Origin: an uncultured Oscillospiraceae bacterium
Lineage (GTDB): Bacteria; Bacillota; Clostridia; Oscillospirales; Oscillospiraceae
Assembly (NCBI GenBank): GCA_934659425.1
Contig: CAKUHU010000004.1
Coordinates: forward strand, 1 to 64,000
Direction: 5' to 3'
DNA length: 64,000 nucleotides
In this document: positions 43,594-52,885 of the stretch, in pieces
Numbering within the stretch: the first letter of the stretch is position 1
Layout of the letters: each line of letters begins with the position of its first letter
Position numbers and translations under genes: made by a program
Notes under the pieces: generated by a model
Database searches by the model: none
The model's input: the letters and a program-made list of their open reading frames with translations, nothing else
What the model was told of the DNA's origin: nothing

Positions 43594-43874
43594 ATGTCCG
43601 GAAGGGAACACCGTCGGACCGCCTCTAAGCAGGAGAAGGCCAAGAATTCGGAGGGGGGAGAAAGCAGATCCTTAAGAACATCCGGGATCTGTATCCGATG
43701 AATATTGGAAAGACCGTTTTTCAAACGAATTTGCAAACTCTCTGCGAACAGAGCTGCTGCAGTCAATTTGCAAAGAGATTTGCCGGTCAGTTCCTCTAAC
43801 CTGGCAAACGGCAGCATAACCACTTGCGCGCTTCGCAGGCGCATTTTCTGATGGGCAGGGCAAATGCTGCCAGA

Positions 43875-43922
43875 AAAAACAAAACTCTGGCGGCGTACCA
43901 ATTCAGTACGCCGCCAGAGTTT
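43875..43922 (-). terminator. Rho-independent terminator of the SLH protein gene
   Basis: A perfect 17-bp stem, AAACTCTGGCGGCGTAC (43882-43898) with its complement (43906-43922). On the minus strand it is followed by TGTTTTTTC. It begins about 40 bp after the stop codon of the SLH protein gene. Confidence 0.9.
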
Positions 43923-43962
43923 CCGTAATGCCAGGGCTTAAGAGCCTTGCTTGTGATTGGAC

Positions 43963-46900
43963 TTAGTGCTCGTATTTGCTCCAATCGGGGGCCTGGGTCA
44001 GCTTGGTCCAGCTTTCGCTGCTGTCGGACGCTTTGTAATCGTGGCTGTTCGTCGCTTCCTGAACTGCCAGATAGTACCACTTGGAGCTGTCCGCGTTATC
44101 CGGCCATGTGACCATGCTGTCAAGCAGATCATCGACAGATTTCGGGGTGCGGTTGAGCACGCGGTTCACCAGTGTCATCGCCTCAGCACGGGTGATGGGC
44201 TGATCCGGACGGAACGTACCGTCGGTATAGCCGTTGACCCAGCCGAGAGACGCGGCCGCCGTGACCTCATCCTTCGCCCAATGGTTCGCAAGATCGGTGA
44301 ACGGTGTCGCATCGCTCACCTTCTTGTCGCTGAAGCGTGCCGCGATAGCCGCAAACTCCGCGCGGGTGATGGTGTCGTCCGGGTGGAAATCTCCGTCGTC
44401 CGCGCCCTTGATGATGCCCAGCTGATAGAGCGTCGAAACAGCGCGGTTATACCACGCGGTGGTCTCCACGTCGGAGAAGGGGTTGGACGTGCTCAGATTC
44501 GCGTCGCGCACCTCGCCGGTCAGCAGACGGAAGAAGATCGCGGCGACCTCCGAACGCGTGATATTGCCGTCGGGCCGCACGGTGCCGTCCTCATAGCCCT
44601 GAATATAGGCGAAGTGATTGTCGCCGTCGAGGGGGCCGGGCACGGTGCTGTCCGTCCAGTCGGCATACAGGGTCACGATGCGGGCGTTCACCTTCACGTC
44701 ATCGGTGACGGCCTCGGTAAGCTTGCTGTCATAATACCAGCCGTCGAAGAGGTAGCCCGTCCGGGTGGGGACAGGGAGATCCTCGTAGGCCTTCACCCAG
44801 CTTCTGCTCTTGCTCTCGGAGGAGATGGCCTTGCCGCCGTTGGTTACATACCGCAGGGTGTAGTCGTCATCACGGCTGCTGGAACCACCGAGTTCCTTCC
44901 ACTTGGCCGTTACAGTCACGGCGCGAGCCGGCATGGTGAAGGTGGTCGTAGCGCTTGTAGGATCGGCCAGCTGCACATCATCGCCGTCCACGGTCCAGCC
45001 GGCAAAGCTGTAATTATTACGGCTGCCGGCATGAATGGTGACCGTGTCATTGGCAGCATAATCGCCTGTGCCGTCAGGAGCTGCATAGCTGTTTTTGACC
45101 GTCACAGGGTGTGTGCCCGAGGGAGCCGTCAGCTCATAAGTGTTGGTGCAGGTGATGGTAACAGCGGTGATCTCTTGACCGGGCCACAGAGCCGAGAAGG
45201 AGTCGCAGGGCGCCATCTCGCCGGTAGATGTAGAAATGGAATTTCCTTCCTTATCCACATCCTTAAAGAACATTTCGCACGAATACTCCGCATGGGAGAA
45301 GACACCCGTGGTGCCCTCCATTTTCAACTCACGGTTCCCGGAAGCGGGATCGCTGAGATCCTCTTCTGCCACAGTATACACCGTTCCGACGGGGATCTCA
45401 GGCAACTCTACCGCTGTGGAGCCGGTGTCACTGTCTTTGGCAACGCGGACAACAATGGGGTCATGATGGAATGTGCTGTCTTCCGTACGCAATGCCTCCT
45501 CGCCGGAGGGATTCTCGGAAAGAATATATCTTTTCAGCGTAAAGGTAAAATCAGCGTCCTCATCCAGCTCGTAGTTGACCTTCTTCTCAATGGTCAGGAT
45601 TCCCTTACCGGGGGTGACGATGTTCACGTCCTCTGCGGAGGTTTCCGGCCCGTCAACGATGGCTGCGATATTTTTCACTTTGCCGGCGGAAAGCGCCTTG
45701 ACCCGCAGGGTAATGGTAACTTCCGCACCGGCGGGAATGGTATCGAAAGTCCAGCTCAAGAGCTGCGGCTCCTGTTCATCTTGCTTGAAGATGCAGCTTC
45801 CGCTATGGCCCTGGACGGACTGCGCGTAGAATTCCAGACTCTCCGGCAGAACGTCATTGACCTCTACGTTGTCCACGGCAGCTGTGCTGACGTTCTTTAC
45901 TGTCAAGGTGTAGCTGAAAATTTCGCCGACATTGACTGTCTTCACATTGGGGGTCTTGGTGAGGGTCAGCGCAGCTCCCACGGGAACAGGCTCAGCCGTG
46001 CCGGGGTTGTTCTCGTTGCCCACAATGTATGCCGAATTTTCATAACCAGTCTCGTCAGCGGTAACGGCCTTGACCGTCAAAGTGATGGTCACATGAAGTC
46101 CGGCGGGGATCTCCTTAAAGGTCCAGGTCAGTTCCTGCCCGTTCGACGTAAACTCCCAGTTCTGACTATTTGGATAATCTATATGATAGGAAACGTATTC
46201 CAGACCGTCGGGCAGGATGTCCTTCACCACAACATTGGAAGCGCTGCCGGAGCCCTTGTTTTCAACGGTGATGGTGTATTCAAAAGTATCCCCCACCTTC
46301 ACGTTCTCAGCGTCCGTGGTCTTGGTGATGGACAGATCGGGGGCAGAATCATCAACAGTCACGTCCGAAGTGCTGGTGTTGCCGCTTCCTCCAGGCAGAG
46401 CTTCGCTGCCGCTCTTGGCGCCGGTGATGGCAGCGGTATTGCGGATGGTATCGCCGGAGGCATCCTTGACGGTGGCCTTGATGGTCAGCGTGGCGGAAGC
46501 GCCGGCGGCCAGAGAGGGGATCGTCCACAGGCCGGTGGTTGCATTATACTGGCCGTCCGGAGAAGCGGAGACGAAGTCCAGCGCATCAGGCAGCTTGTCA
46601 GTCACCTGAACGTCGGTGAGGTCTTTTCCGGTGTTGTTGGTGACGGTGATGGTGTAGGTGATCTCGTCACCCGGCTTCACGGCGTCGGCGGGAGAAGCCG
46701 TCTTTTCGATGGTCAGCTTGCTCCAGTCGGTAGTCTGGGGCTTCTTGGCGACAAAGTAAATGTCGTCATTGGTCTTTGTGCTGAGAATGATATTGCCGCC
46801 GGCATCAAAACTTTTGATGTCGGGCAAGTAGCCGGCTTCCTTCGTCCAGCCTACAAGCTCATAGCCCTCGTCCAAGACATTTGCTGCCAGCAGTTCCTGA

Positions 46901-47652
46901 GCGGCCGCCTTGACGGAAGCAACGCTGATGCTGTGGGAACCGACGCTGTCCGGGCAGTTTGCGCCGTGCAGCGCACAGGTGAAGGACTTCTTCTGCCACA
47001 GGGATGTACGATAGCCAAGAGGATTGATGCTGTCATCAATATACAGAATACGACAGTTTACCTGAGGATCCTTGTATGTGACGGCAGGGGTCGTGTCTCG
47101 GAAGACATACCAGATGGATTGCTTTGAGGTGTTACTAAGCCCGGCGATGAGACTACTATTCCCTTTATCTTTTTCCCAAAGGAGAGGACTCACATTTGCG
47201 CCGGATAGTTTGGCACTTACTTTATCTCCAACCGTCGGATAGGAATTCTGCTTCGTATATCCGAGGAAGCTGTATGGGGAAGAATAGTTCCACAGCTTTC
47301 CGGGATAAGCCACCAGCACGCTCCGGTTGGTATGGCTGTTGCTGCCGGTGACCGTTGCGGTGAGGGTGTAGCTTCCCTTTGTGGAACTGGGGGTGCTGTT
47401 GGGCGTCCAGCTCCACTCGGTACCGGAATCGGGATAGCCGTGGGTTGTATGTGCGCTGCTCCGGTTGCATGTCAGCGTGTCAATGCCAATGATCTTGTTA
47501 TTGGCGTCTACGATGACTGCATAGACTTCGGCGGAATATTCTTGACTGCGCGCCATAACGGATGGCTCATCCTGTGCAGCGAGCGCGCTTGCCGGCATAA
47601 GACCGAACGCCATAATCATCGCCATCAATGATGCCAAAATACGTTTTTTCAT
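43963..47652 (-). CDS. Large secreted SLH-anchored surface protein with DUF11 and InlB-type repeats
   Basis: A 1,229-residue extracellular protein. Residues 1-26 are a signal peptide (KKRILASLMAMIMAFGLMPASALA). Residues 27-305 are an N-terminal domain that I do not recognise, with several cysteines. Three DUF11-type beta domains follow (about 312-432, 437-553 and 560-680, each with an IEKT/ITKT/LTKT start and D-x-L-P-D/E motif). Then come a Cna-B/pilin-like domain (684-840), a divergent bacterial repeat (848-920), a Listeria-Bacteroides (InlB B) repeat (930-1000, TGYLFDGWY) and three SLH modules (about 1010-1170; ITRSEVAAIFFRLL, ITRAEFAAIAARF, ITRAEAMTLVNRVL). There is no LPxTG. SLH modules bind pyruvylated cell-wall polymers, so the protein is displayed non-covalently. 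The ATG at 47652 follows ATGGAGGTAAACG. Confidence 0.93.
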   Translation of the reverse strand: MKKRILASLMAMIMAFGLMPASALAAQDEPSVMARSQEYSAEVYAVIVDANNKIIGIDTLTCNRSSAHTTHGYPDSGTEWSWTPNSTPSSTKGSYTLTATVTGSNSHTNRSVLVAYPGKLWNYSSPYSFLGYTKQNSYPTVGDKVSAKLSGANVSPLLWEKDKGNSSLIAGLSNTSKQSIWYVFRDTTPAVTYKDPQVNCRILYIDDSINPLGYRTSLWQKKSFTCALHGANCPDSVGSHSISVASVKAAAQELLAANVLDEGYELVGWTKEAGYLPDIKSFDAGGNIILSTKTNDDIYFVAKKPQTTDWSKLTIEKTASPADAVKPGDEITYTITVTNNTGKDLTDVQVTDKLPDALDFVSASPDGQYNATTGLWTIPSLAAGASATLTIKATVKDASGDTIRNTAAITGAKSGSEALPGGSGNTSTSDVTVDDSAPDLSITKTTDAENVKVGDTFEYTITVENKGSGSASNVVVKDILPDGLEYVSYHIDYPNSQNWEFTSNGQELTWTFKEIPAGLHVTITLTVKAVTADETGYENSAYIVGNENNPGTAEPVPVGAALTLTKTPNVKTVNVGEIFSYTLTVKNVSTAAVDNVEVNDVLPESLEFYAQSVQGHSGSCIFKQDEQEPQLLSWTFDTIPAGAEVTITLRVKALSAGKVKNIAAIVDGPETSAEDVNIVTPGKGILTIEKKVNYELDEDADFTFTLKRYILSENPSGEEALRTEDSTFHHDPIVVRVAKDSDTGSTAVELPEIPVGTVYTVAEEDLSDPASGNRELKMEGTTGVFSHAEYSCEMFFKDVDKEGNSISTSTGEMAPCDSFSALWPGQEITAVTITCTNTYELTAPSGTHPVTVKNSYAAPDGTGDYAANDTVTIHAGSRNNYSFAGWTVDGDDVQLADPTSATTTFTMPARAVTVTAKWKELGGSSSRDDDYTLRYVTNGGKAISSESKSRSWVKAYEDLPVPTRTGYLFDGWYYDSKLTEAVTDDVKVNARIVTLYADWTDSTVPGPLDGDNHFAYIQGYEDGTVRPDGNITRSEVAAIFFRLLTGEVRDANLSTSNPFSDVETTAWYNRAVSTLYQLGIIKGADDGDFHPDDTITRAEFAAIAARFSDKKVSDATPFTDLANHWAKDEVTAAASLGWVNGYTDGTFRPDQPITRAEAMTLVNRVLNRTPKSVDDLLDSMVTWPDNADSSKWYYLAVQEATNSHDYKASDSSESWTKLTQAPDWSKYEH

Positions 47653-47770
47653 CGTTTACCTCCATCTTCATAAAATATGTATATGAAACCTGGAAAGCTG
47701 AGTTCCGCTTGTCCGGCAGGTACAGTTTCCTGTTCTGCCCGCGGAACTTAGCCAATATCTGTCTGCTCAC
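47567..47770 (-). CDS. Possible leader ORF overlapping the SLH protein start
   Basis: A 67-codon frame that starts with a GTG at 47770. Immediately before it stands GGAGGTGATC, a full match to the anti-Shine-Dalgarno sequence with good spacing. It continues (SRQILAKFRGQNRKLYLPD) through the leader and overlaps the first 86 bases of the SLH gene in another frame. The product is basic and resembles nothing I know. It may be a chance frame behind a fortuitous ribosome site, or a leader peptide that tunes translation of the surface protein. Confidence 0.3.
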   Translation of the reverse strand: MSRQILAKFRGQNRKLYLPDKRNSAFQVSYTYFMKMEVNDEKTYFGIIDGDDYGVRSYAGKRARCTG

Positions 47771-47871
47771 GATCACCTCCATCCGTTCCCGCACTTCCCG
47801 ACAGTCCTTCCATTTTTTGCTTTTCTTTGCTTTCATGCGGGAAACTCGTCTATAAGCGGAATCTATACTTT

Positions 47872-47900
47872 ATTATATAATTTCAAAATGTAATATGCAA
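47872..47900 (-). promoter_or_regulatory. Probable promoter of the SLH protein gene
   Basis: On the minus strand TTGCAT (47900-47895), 17-base spacer, TATAAT (47877-47872). The -10 is perfect, the -35 is weak. It would give a leader of about 210 bases before the SLH start. Confidence 0.55.
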
Positions 47901-47947
47901 GAATCTCATATGAAAAATCAGACACAAGATAAGGAAGGCGGTATGTT

Positions 47948-48445
47948 TTATTTTTGAAATGGAGCTCCGATCCGGGACAGGAGGATCTGGGCGGCAAAAC
48001 CGGTGAGAGCGCCGGCGATCACACCGACTGCCAATAAAACGGGCAGGTATAGAATGAGCTGGGGAGTCCGGGCAATGAAGATGGCCGCCCCCATCTGGCC
48101 GATGTTGTGAAAAAGGGCGCCGATGGAGCCGCATACCCAGAGCTGCTTTCCGGTCAATATGTTTCGGAGAAAAAGCATGCTGAGATAGCACAAAAGCCCG
48201 CCCGCCAGAGAATAGAGGAAGGTGGAGCCGCCGGCAAAGAGGCTTCCCAGAAAGATCCGGCAAAAGAGGATCATCAGTGTGTCCGCGGGGCCCAGGGCAA
48301 ACATGGAGTAGACAGTCACAACATTGGCAAGGCCCAATTTCATGCCGGGGACGGGCACCACAGGGGGGATCTGGGCCTCAGCCACAAAAATCGTCAGGGC
48401 GATGGCGGTCAAAAGAGCACACAGGGTCAAGCGCTTTGTTTTCAT
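47948..48445 (-). CDS. Gx transporter family protein (HepI-like membrane protein)
   Basis: A 165-residue integral membrane protein with about five helices. Family features are LTLCALLTAIALTIFVAEAQIP, VPGMKLGLANVVTVYS, FCRIFLGSLFAGG and GSIGALFHNIGQMGAA. Proteins of this Gx/HepI family (formerly heptaprenyl diphosphate synthase component I) resemble ECF-type substrate-binding membrane subunits; their substrate is uncertain. It lies four bases after the NusG-II gene stop, third in a unit with apbE, and may act in flavin or quinone-precursor supply for extracytoplasmic redox proteins (inference). Confidence 0.85.
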   Translation of the reverse strand: MKTKRLTLCALLTAIALTIFVAEAQIPPVVPVPGMKLGLANVVTVYSMFALGPADTLMILFCRIFLGSLFAGGSTFLYSLAGGLLCYLSMLFLRNILTGKQLWVCGSIGALFHNIGQMGAAIFIARTPQLILYLPVLLAVGVIAGALTGFAAQILLSRIGAPFQK

Positions 48446-48449
48446 CTCT

Positions 48450-48836
48450 TCACCCCACTGCGCCGTCGATCTCCGGATCAGAGGCGCCGGTAATTTGTAT
48501 CACAAGGGAGTTGGGCAGGCATACGATGGGGGCCACTCCCGTTTCGATCCACCCTTGACGGACGCACACCTGGTCGGGGCAATCGGCCTCCCGCACCCGG
48601 ATCTTTCCGGGGGAGATCTCCACCAAATTGGTGATGCCGCTCTTGCCTGTATAGGATATGGTGTAGTCTTGGGTAACGGCGGAGAGATCGATCCGCGCCG
48701 CCTCTGCGCCGTCCAGGGTAATGACGGCGACGGTACCGGTGGAGGTGCGGGTAAAAATAAAGAGGGCCGCCGCAGCGCAGAGGACCAGAAGCCCACCCAA
48801 TATCCCGAGCCAGAACCGGTTGGATTTTATCTTCAT
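48450..48836 (-). CDS. NusG domain II-containing exported protein
   Basis: A 128-residue protein with an N-terminal membrane anchor (about 8-30, FWLGILGGLLVLCAAAALFIF) and an outside domain of the NusG-II/DUF1312 type (about 35-125): VAVITLDGAEAARIDLSA, ISYTGKSGITNLVEISPGKIRVREADCPDQVCVRQGWI and IVCLPNSLVIQI. The conserved CPDQVC pair could bind a metal or form a disulfide. The family recurs between apbE and Gx-transporter genes in Clostridia; its function is unknown. The ATG at 48836 follows TGGAGGAATAAG, one base after the apbE stop. Confidence 0.88.
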   Translation of the reverse strand: MKIKSNRFWLGILGGLLVLCAAAALFIFTRTSTGTVAVITLDGAEAARIDLSAVTQDYTISYTGKSGITNLVEISPGKIRVREADCPDQVCVRQGWIETGVAPIVCLPNSLVIQITGASDPEIDGAVG

Positions 48837-48837
48837 C

Positions 48838-49932
48838 TTATTCCTCCACGATATGCAGCGTATACCCTGTATCCTCATTGAGGGCAAAGGAATCGGCCAG
48901 CCCTCCGGTGACCCAGAGATTGTTGTCCTCATCTGCCAAAACAGCCTCAAAGCCGCCTGAAGTCCTCCAATATTCCAGCGCCTTTTCCCTCCCCATGACG
49001 AAGAGGGCGGTGGAGAGCCCGTCGCAGAGGGTGCCGCTGTCCCCCACGATGGTCACTGAGGTGAGTCCGCTTTGGGCGGGCCTGCCTGTTTTCGGATCCA
49101 GGATGTGCCAGTAACGGACCCCATTTTCTTCAAAATAGCGCTGATAGCCCCCGGAGGTCACCGCGGCCTGGTCGACCAGCCGGAGGGTCCCCAAATAGCT
49201 GCTTTCTTCCCCGCCGGGGTCCTGGATGGCCACGATCCAGGCCGAGCCGTCAGGCTTGGCCCCCACGGTTTGAATGTTGCCGCCCAGCCGCAGGATGGCG
49301 GAGGTGACGCCCGCATCCTTTAAGAGCTGAGCACATTTCTCTCCGGCGTAACCCTTGGCCAGGGCACCAAAATCCAGCTCGACGCCTTGGGGGAGGGTGA
49401 TGCTGGCGGCGGAGGGGCCGGCTTCTTCTGCGGCGGGGTCTGCTGTGCTGTCGTCCGCTTCCGTCTCATAGTGGACATTCTGGTAGTTTACCCGCTCTAA
49501 AAGGGCACGAAGCGTATCCTCATCCGGGATCTGGTATTCTCCGGTGGTAAAGCCCCAGGCACATACCACGGGATAGAGGGTGACATCCAGGGCGCCGCCG
49601 GTTTGATTTCCCAAGGTCAAGGCGGCTTGGAGAAGCTGGGCGGTGTCCCCGCTGACAGATACCGGGGCGCCTCCGCTATGATTGATAGCCCAGACCTCGC
49701 TATCTTCCCGGGTAACTGAGAGCAGACGCTCCAGGGCGTTGATCTCAGCCACGGCTGCGTCCAGCCCCGCCTGAGAACCATAGACGGAAAGGGTCATCAC
49801 TGTGTCCATGGCAAAGATGGTGGATTCAAAAGGGGCCTCCTGGACCGCTGTGGCCCCTCTGCCGCCGCAGGCGGTGAGGGAAATGGCCAATGCCAGGGCA
49901 AGGGGAAAGAATCGTCTCAAAGGAAATTCCAC
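48838..49932 (-). CDS. apbE: FAD:protein FMN transferase ApbE, lipoprotein
   Basis: Attaches FMN covalently to threonine in exported or membrane flavoproteins such as RnfG/NqrC and FMN-binding-domain proteins. The 364 residues begin with a lipoprotein signal (lipobox LTAC, Cys22). The ApbE domain has FAMDTVMTLSVYG, INALERLLSVTREDSEVWAINHSGG, GGALDVTLYPVVCAWGFT, the core ELDFGALAKGYAGEKCA, ILRLGGNIQTVG and HILDPKTGRPAQSGLTSVTIVG, with a likely metal site at DGLSTALFVMG. A Glu/Asp/Ala-rich insert (about 155-172) is an embellishment. It heads the apbE, NusG-II, Gx-transporter unit. Its substrate protein is not in the window. Confidence 0.95.
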   Translation of the reverse strand: MEFPLRRFFPLALALAISLTACGGRGATAVQEAPFESTIFAMDTVMTLSVYGSQAGLDAAVAEINALERLLSVTREDSEVWAINHSGGAPVSVSGDTAQLLQAALTLGNQTGGALDVTLYPVVCAWGFTTGEYQIPDEDTLRALLERVNYQNVHYETEADDSTADPAAEEAGPSAASITLPQGVELDFGALAKGYAGEKCAQLLKDAGVTSAILRLGGNIQTVGAKPDGSAWIVAIQDPGGEESSYLGTLRLVDQAAVTSGGYQRYFEENGVRYWHILDPKTGRPAQSGLTSVTIVGDSGTLCDGLSTALFVMGREKALEYWRTSGGFEAVLADEDNNLWVTGGLADSFALNEDTGYTLHIVEE

Positions 49933-50181
49933 CTTTGTAAAATCATATCAGATCTGTTATCCGCTTGATACATATTTTACCCTAAAAAAGCGGGAAAGGC
50001 AATCCCCGGCTGGGACCTGCAAAAAACGCTGCGGATCTGGGGACGTGCGGGAGCTGCCCGGAGGGAAGATTGGGGAAAGGAGCAGAAAATGGAGGAATAT
50101 ATGTCCTCACTCCATACCGGCAGAAGAGGTATCGTCTAAATTTGCCTTCTCGTAGGGTGCCACGCTTGTGGACCTTCCCAA

Positions 50182-50210
50182 TTGCACCTTTCGCACTGGA
50201 ATGGTAAAAT
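50182..50210 (+). promoter_or_regulatory. Promoter of the short-chain dehydrogenase gene
   Basis: TTGCAC (50182-50187), 17-base spacer, TAAAAT (50205-50210), 42 bp before the start. The rest of 49933-50181 shows no gene and no clear structure. Confidence 0.65.
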
Positions 50211-50251
50211 ATTGCTGTCTGGTCTATACTACCCTCAAAGGAGGAGAGTAT

Positions 50252-51019
50252 ATGCGTATTGGTATCGTCACTGGGGCGTCTTCCGGTTTGGGAAGGGCGT
50301 ATGCCCGCCAGATAGATAGGACCATGGATCTGGATGAGCTGTGGCTCATTGCCCGGAGGGAGGAGCGGCTGGAAGAGCTGGCGGGCGAGCTGCGCTGTCG
50401 GGGGCGGGTGATGGCGATGGATCTGACCGAAAGGCAGAGCGGGGTAAAGCTCCGATCCGCTTTGGAGGAGGAGCGGCCAGAGGTGGCGGTCCTGGTCTGT
50501 GCTGCGGGGTTTGGCAAATTTGGCCGGGCAGAGGACCTGACGGCGGAGGAGACCGACAGCATGATCGCCCTCAACTGCTGGGCGGCGGCAGAGGTGACCC
50601 GGGTCTGTATCCCCTATCTAAGGCGGGGGAGCCGGATTCTGGAAATCGCCTCCTGTGCGGCGTTTCAACCGCTGCCCAGCATGAATCTCTATGCCGCGAC
50701 TAAGTCATTTTTGCTCCGCTACACCCGGGCCCTCCGATGGGAATTGGCTGGGCGGGGTATTTTGGTGACAGCGGTGTGTCCCTATTGGATCAAAACCGAA
50801 TTTATGGAAGTGGCCCGGAAAACAGCCAACCCCGGCGCGGTGCGCCATACCCCCTTTGCTGTCCGGCCGGAGGCGGTGGCCGCTTGGTCCCTGACTATGA
50901 ATAAGCTGGGACTGGCCGTGGTCACAGGAGGGCCGATCCCCTTTGTGATGCGCTTGGGCGGAAAGCTGCTGCCCAGCTGTGTCCCCATGGCCGTGTGGAA
51001 CGGCATCAGAAAACTGTAA
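50252..51019 (+). CDS. Short-chain dehydrogenase/reductase (SDR) family oxidoreductase
   Basis: A 255-residue NAD(P)-dependent oxidoreductase. It has the glycine-rich TGASSGLG (7-14), an Ala-Ala-Gly in VCAAGFGKFG, the active-site Ser134 in IASCAAF, and the Y-x-x-x-K pair Tyr147/Lys151 in NLYAATKSF. IARR at about 33-36, with Arg after the second strand, suggests NADP(H). The C-terminal end (LAVVTGGPIPFVMRLGGKLLP) is hydrophobic and might touch the membrane. The substrate is unknown. The ATG at 50252 follows AAAGGAGGAGAGTAT. fhs starts 35 bp after the stop, and the two may share a transcript. Confidence 0.9.
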   Translation: MRIGIVTGASSGLGRAYARQIDRTMDLDELWLIARREERLEELAGELRCRGRVMAMDLTERQSGVKLRSALEEERPEVAVLVCAAGFGKFGRAEDLTAEETDSMIALNCWAAAEVTRVCIPYLRRGSRILEIASCAAFQPLPSMNLYAATKSFLLRYTRALRWELAGRGILVTAVCPYWIKTEFMEVARKTANPGAVRHTPFAVRPEAVAAWSLTMNKLGLAVVTGGPIPFVMRLGGKLLPSCVPMAVWNGIRKL

Positions 51020-51054
51020 GCTCAAAAAAATAAATATAAAGAGAGGGAAAATCC

Positions 51055-52722
51055 ATGCAGACTGACATCCAGATTGCGCAGAGCGTTACCCCCCAGCCCA
51101 TTCGGGCGATTGCCGCAAAACTGGGCCTGACAGAGGAGAATCTGATCCCCTATGGCCATGATAAGGCCAAGGTGGAGCCGGCCGCCTATCGGGATAAGCC
51201 CAGGAAGGGAAAGCTCGTTTTGGTGACCGCCATCAATCCCACTCCTGCGGGAGAGGGGAAGACCACCACCAGCGTGGGCTTGGCCGATGCGTTGAGCCGT
51301 CTGGGAAAAAAGACCTGCCTTGCCCTGCGGGAGCCCTCTCTGGGGCCGGTGTTCGGCGTGAAGGGAGGTGCCGCCGGCGGCGGCTGGGCCCAGGTGATTC
51401 CTATGGAGGATATCAACCTCCACTTCACCGGCGACTTCCACGCCATCGGCGCGGCCAACAACTTGTTGGCCGCAATGCTGGATAACCACATTCAGCAGGG
51501 CAATGCACTGGATATCGACGTAAAGAACATCCCCTGGAAGCGCTGTGTGGATATGAACGACCGGCAGCTGCGCAATGTCATTGACGGCATCGGGGGCCGG
51601 ATGCAGGGCGTGCCGAGAGAGGACGGCTTTGACATCACAGTGGCCTCTGAGGTGATGGCGGTATTCTGTCTGGCCTCCGATCTGGCCGATCTGAAGGCCC
51701 GGCTGGGCCGCATGGTGGTGGCGTATACCCGCTCCGGCGCCCCCGTCACCGCCCATGACCTGAAGGCCGACGGCGCCATGACCGCCCTGCTGAAGGATGC
51801 CATCAAGCCCAACCTGGTCCAGACCTTGGAGGGCACCCCCGCCTTTATCCACGGCGGCCCCTTTGCCAATATCGCCCACGGCTGCAACTCGGTCTCCGCC
51901 ACCGATGCCGCTTTGAAGCTGGCCGACTATGTGGTCACGGAGGCGGGCTTCGGTGCAGACCTGGGCGCGGAGAAGTTCCTGGATATCAAGTGCCGGGCTG
52001 TGGGTCTGAAGCCGGACGCTGCCGTTATTGTGGCCACAGTTCGGGCGCTGAAGCACCACGGGGGCTGTCCCAAGGCGGAGTTGGGAAAGGAAAATCTGCC
52101 GGCACTGGAGAAGGGGCTTCCCAACCTTTTGAAGCATGTGGAGAACATCACCCAGGTCTACGGCCTGCCCGCTGTGGTGGCCATCAACCAGTTTGAAAGT
52201 GATACGCAGGCGGAGATCAGCCTCATCCGGAAAGCCTGTGATACTTACGGGGTGAAGGTGGCTTTGTCCCAGGTGTGGGCCAAGGGAGGCGAAGGCGGCG
52301 AGGAACTGGCACAAGAGGTCCTGCGGGTCATGGAGAGCGGAGAGAACCATTTTGCCTATGCCTATCCCGACGAGCTGCCGCTGAAGGAGAAGATCGAGGC
52401 CGTGGCGAAAAGGGTCTACGGCGCCGACGGCGTGGATTTCGCACCCGGGGCGGCAAAGGAGCTGAAGAAGCTCACTGACCTGGGCTTTGGGAGCTTGCCG
52501 GTGTGCATGGCCAAGACCCAGTATTCCCTCTCTGATGACCAAAACCTGCTGGGGGCCCCCAAGGGCTTCCGGATCGCCGTGCGTAAGGTGAAGGTGTCGG
52601 CGGGCGCTGGCTTTGTCGTGGCCTATACAGGGGACATCATGACCATGCCCGGGCTGCCCAAAGTCCCGGCGGCGGAGAACATCGACGTTACTGCGGATGG
52701 AAGGATCACAGGTCTGTTTTAA
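51055..52722 (+). CDS. fhs: Formate-tetrahydrofolate ligase
   Basis: Makes 10-formyltetrahydrofolate from formate, ATP and tetrahydrofolate, for purine synthesis and the methyl branch of one-carbon metabolism. The 555-residue protein has the P loop [60 protein letters not shown] (key residues in the folate region), [15 protein letters not shown] segment [15 protein letters not shown] and the closing [23 protein letters not shown]. Length is normal for the homotetrameric enzyme. The ATG at 51055 follows GAGAGGGAAAATCC. It ends at a strong terminator. No other folate genes are adjacent. Confidence 0.97.
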   Translation: MQTDIQIAQSVTPQPIRAIAAKLGLTEENLIPYGHDKAKVEPAAYRDKPRKGKLVLVTAINPTPAGEGKTTTSVGLADALSRLGKKTCLALREPSLGPVFGVKGGAAGGGWAQVIPMEDINLHFTGDFHAIGAANNLLAAMLDNHIQQGNALDIDVKNIPWKRCVDMNDRQLRNVIDGIGGRMQGVPREDGFDITVASEVMAVFCLASDLADLKARLGRMVVAYTRSGAPVTAHDLKADGAMTALLKDAIKPNLVQTLEGTPAFIHGGPFANIAHGCNSVSATDAALKLADYVVTEAGFGADLGAEKFLDIKCRAVGLKPDAAVIVATVRALKHHGGCPKAELGKENLPALEKGLPNLLKHVENITQVYGLPAVVAINQFESDTQAEISLIRKACDTYGVKVALSQVWAKGGEGGEELAQEVLRVMESGENHFAYAYPDELPLKEKIEAVAKRVYGADGVDFAPGAAKELKKLTDLGFGSLPVCMAKTQYSLSDDQNLLGAPKGFRIAVRKVKVSAGAGFVVAYTGDIMTMPGLPKVPAAENIDVTADGRITGLF

Positions 52723-52750
52723 GGCCTGAGACCGCTTGCGTGGATAAGAG

Positions 52751-52798
52751 AGAAAAGCCGGGAGGCCGGATCTGTGATCCAGCCTCCCGGCTTCTCTT
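52751..52798. terminator. Bidirectional rho-independent terminator
   Basis: AAGCCGGGAGGC (52755-52766) pairs with GCCTCCCGGCTT (52782-52793), and an inner GGATC/GATCC lengthens the stem. On the plus strand CTCTT follows; on the minus strand TTCTCTC follows. It lies between the converging fhs and hydratase genes. Confidence 0.85.
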
Positions 52799-52885
52799 GT
52801 GCCCGGGAAAACGCGGCCTGGTTTTCTGTTTTCGAAAAAATGAGGGGAAATTTTAAAATAGGGTGCTATGCCCCGTCTCAAATGC

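Noticed and set aside
43545..43901. 118-codon minus-strand frame between ftsZ and the SLH gene
   Set aside because: It runs through both flanking terminator hairpins, has no ribosome site and resembles no protein that I know.
43957..47127. 1,056-residue product on the plus strand
   Set aside because: The minus-strand reading has a signal peptide, DUF11 repeats and SLH modules; the plus-strand reading has no recognisable domain. It is kept only as a composition curiosity.
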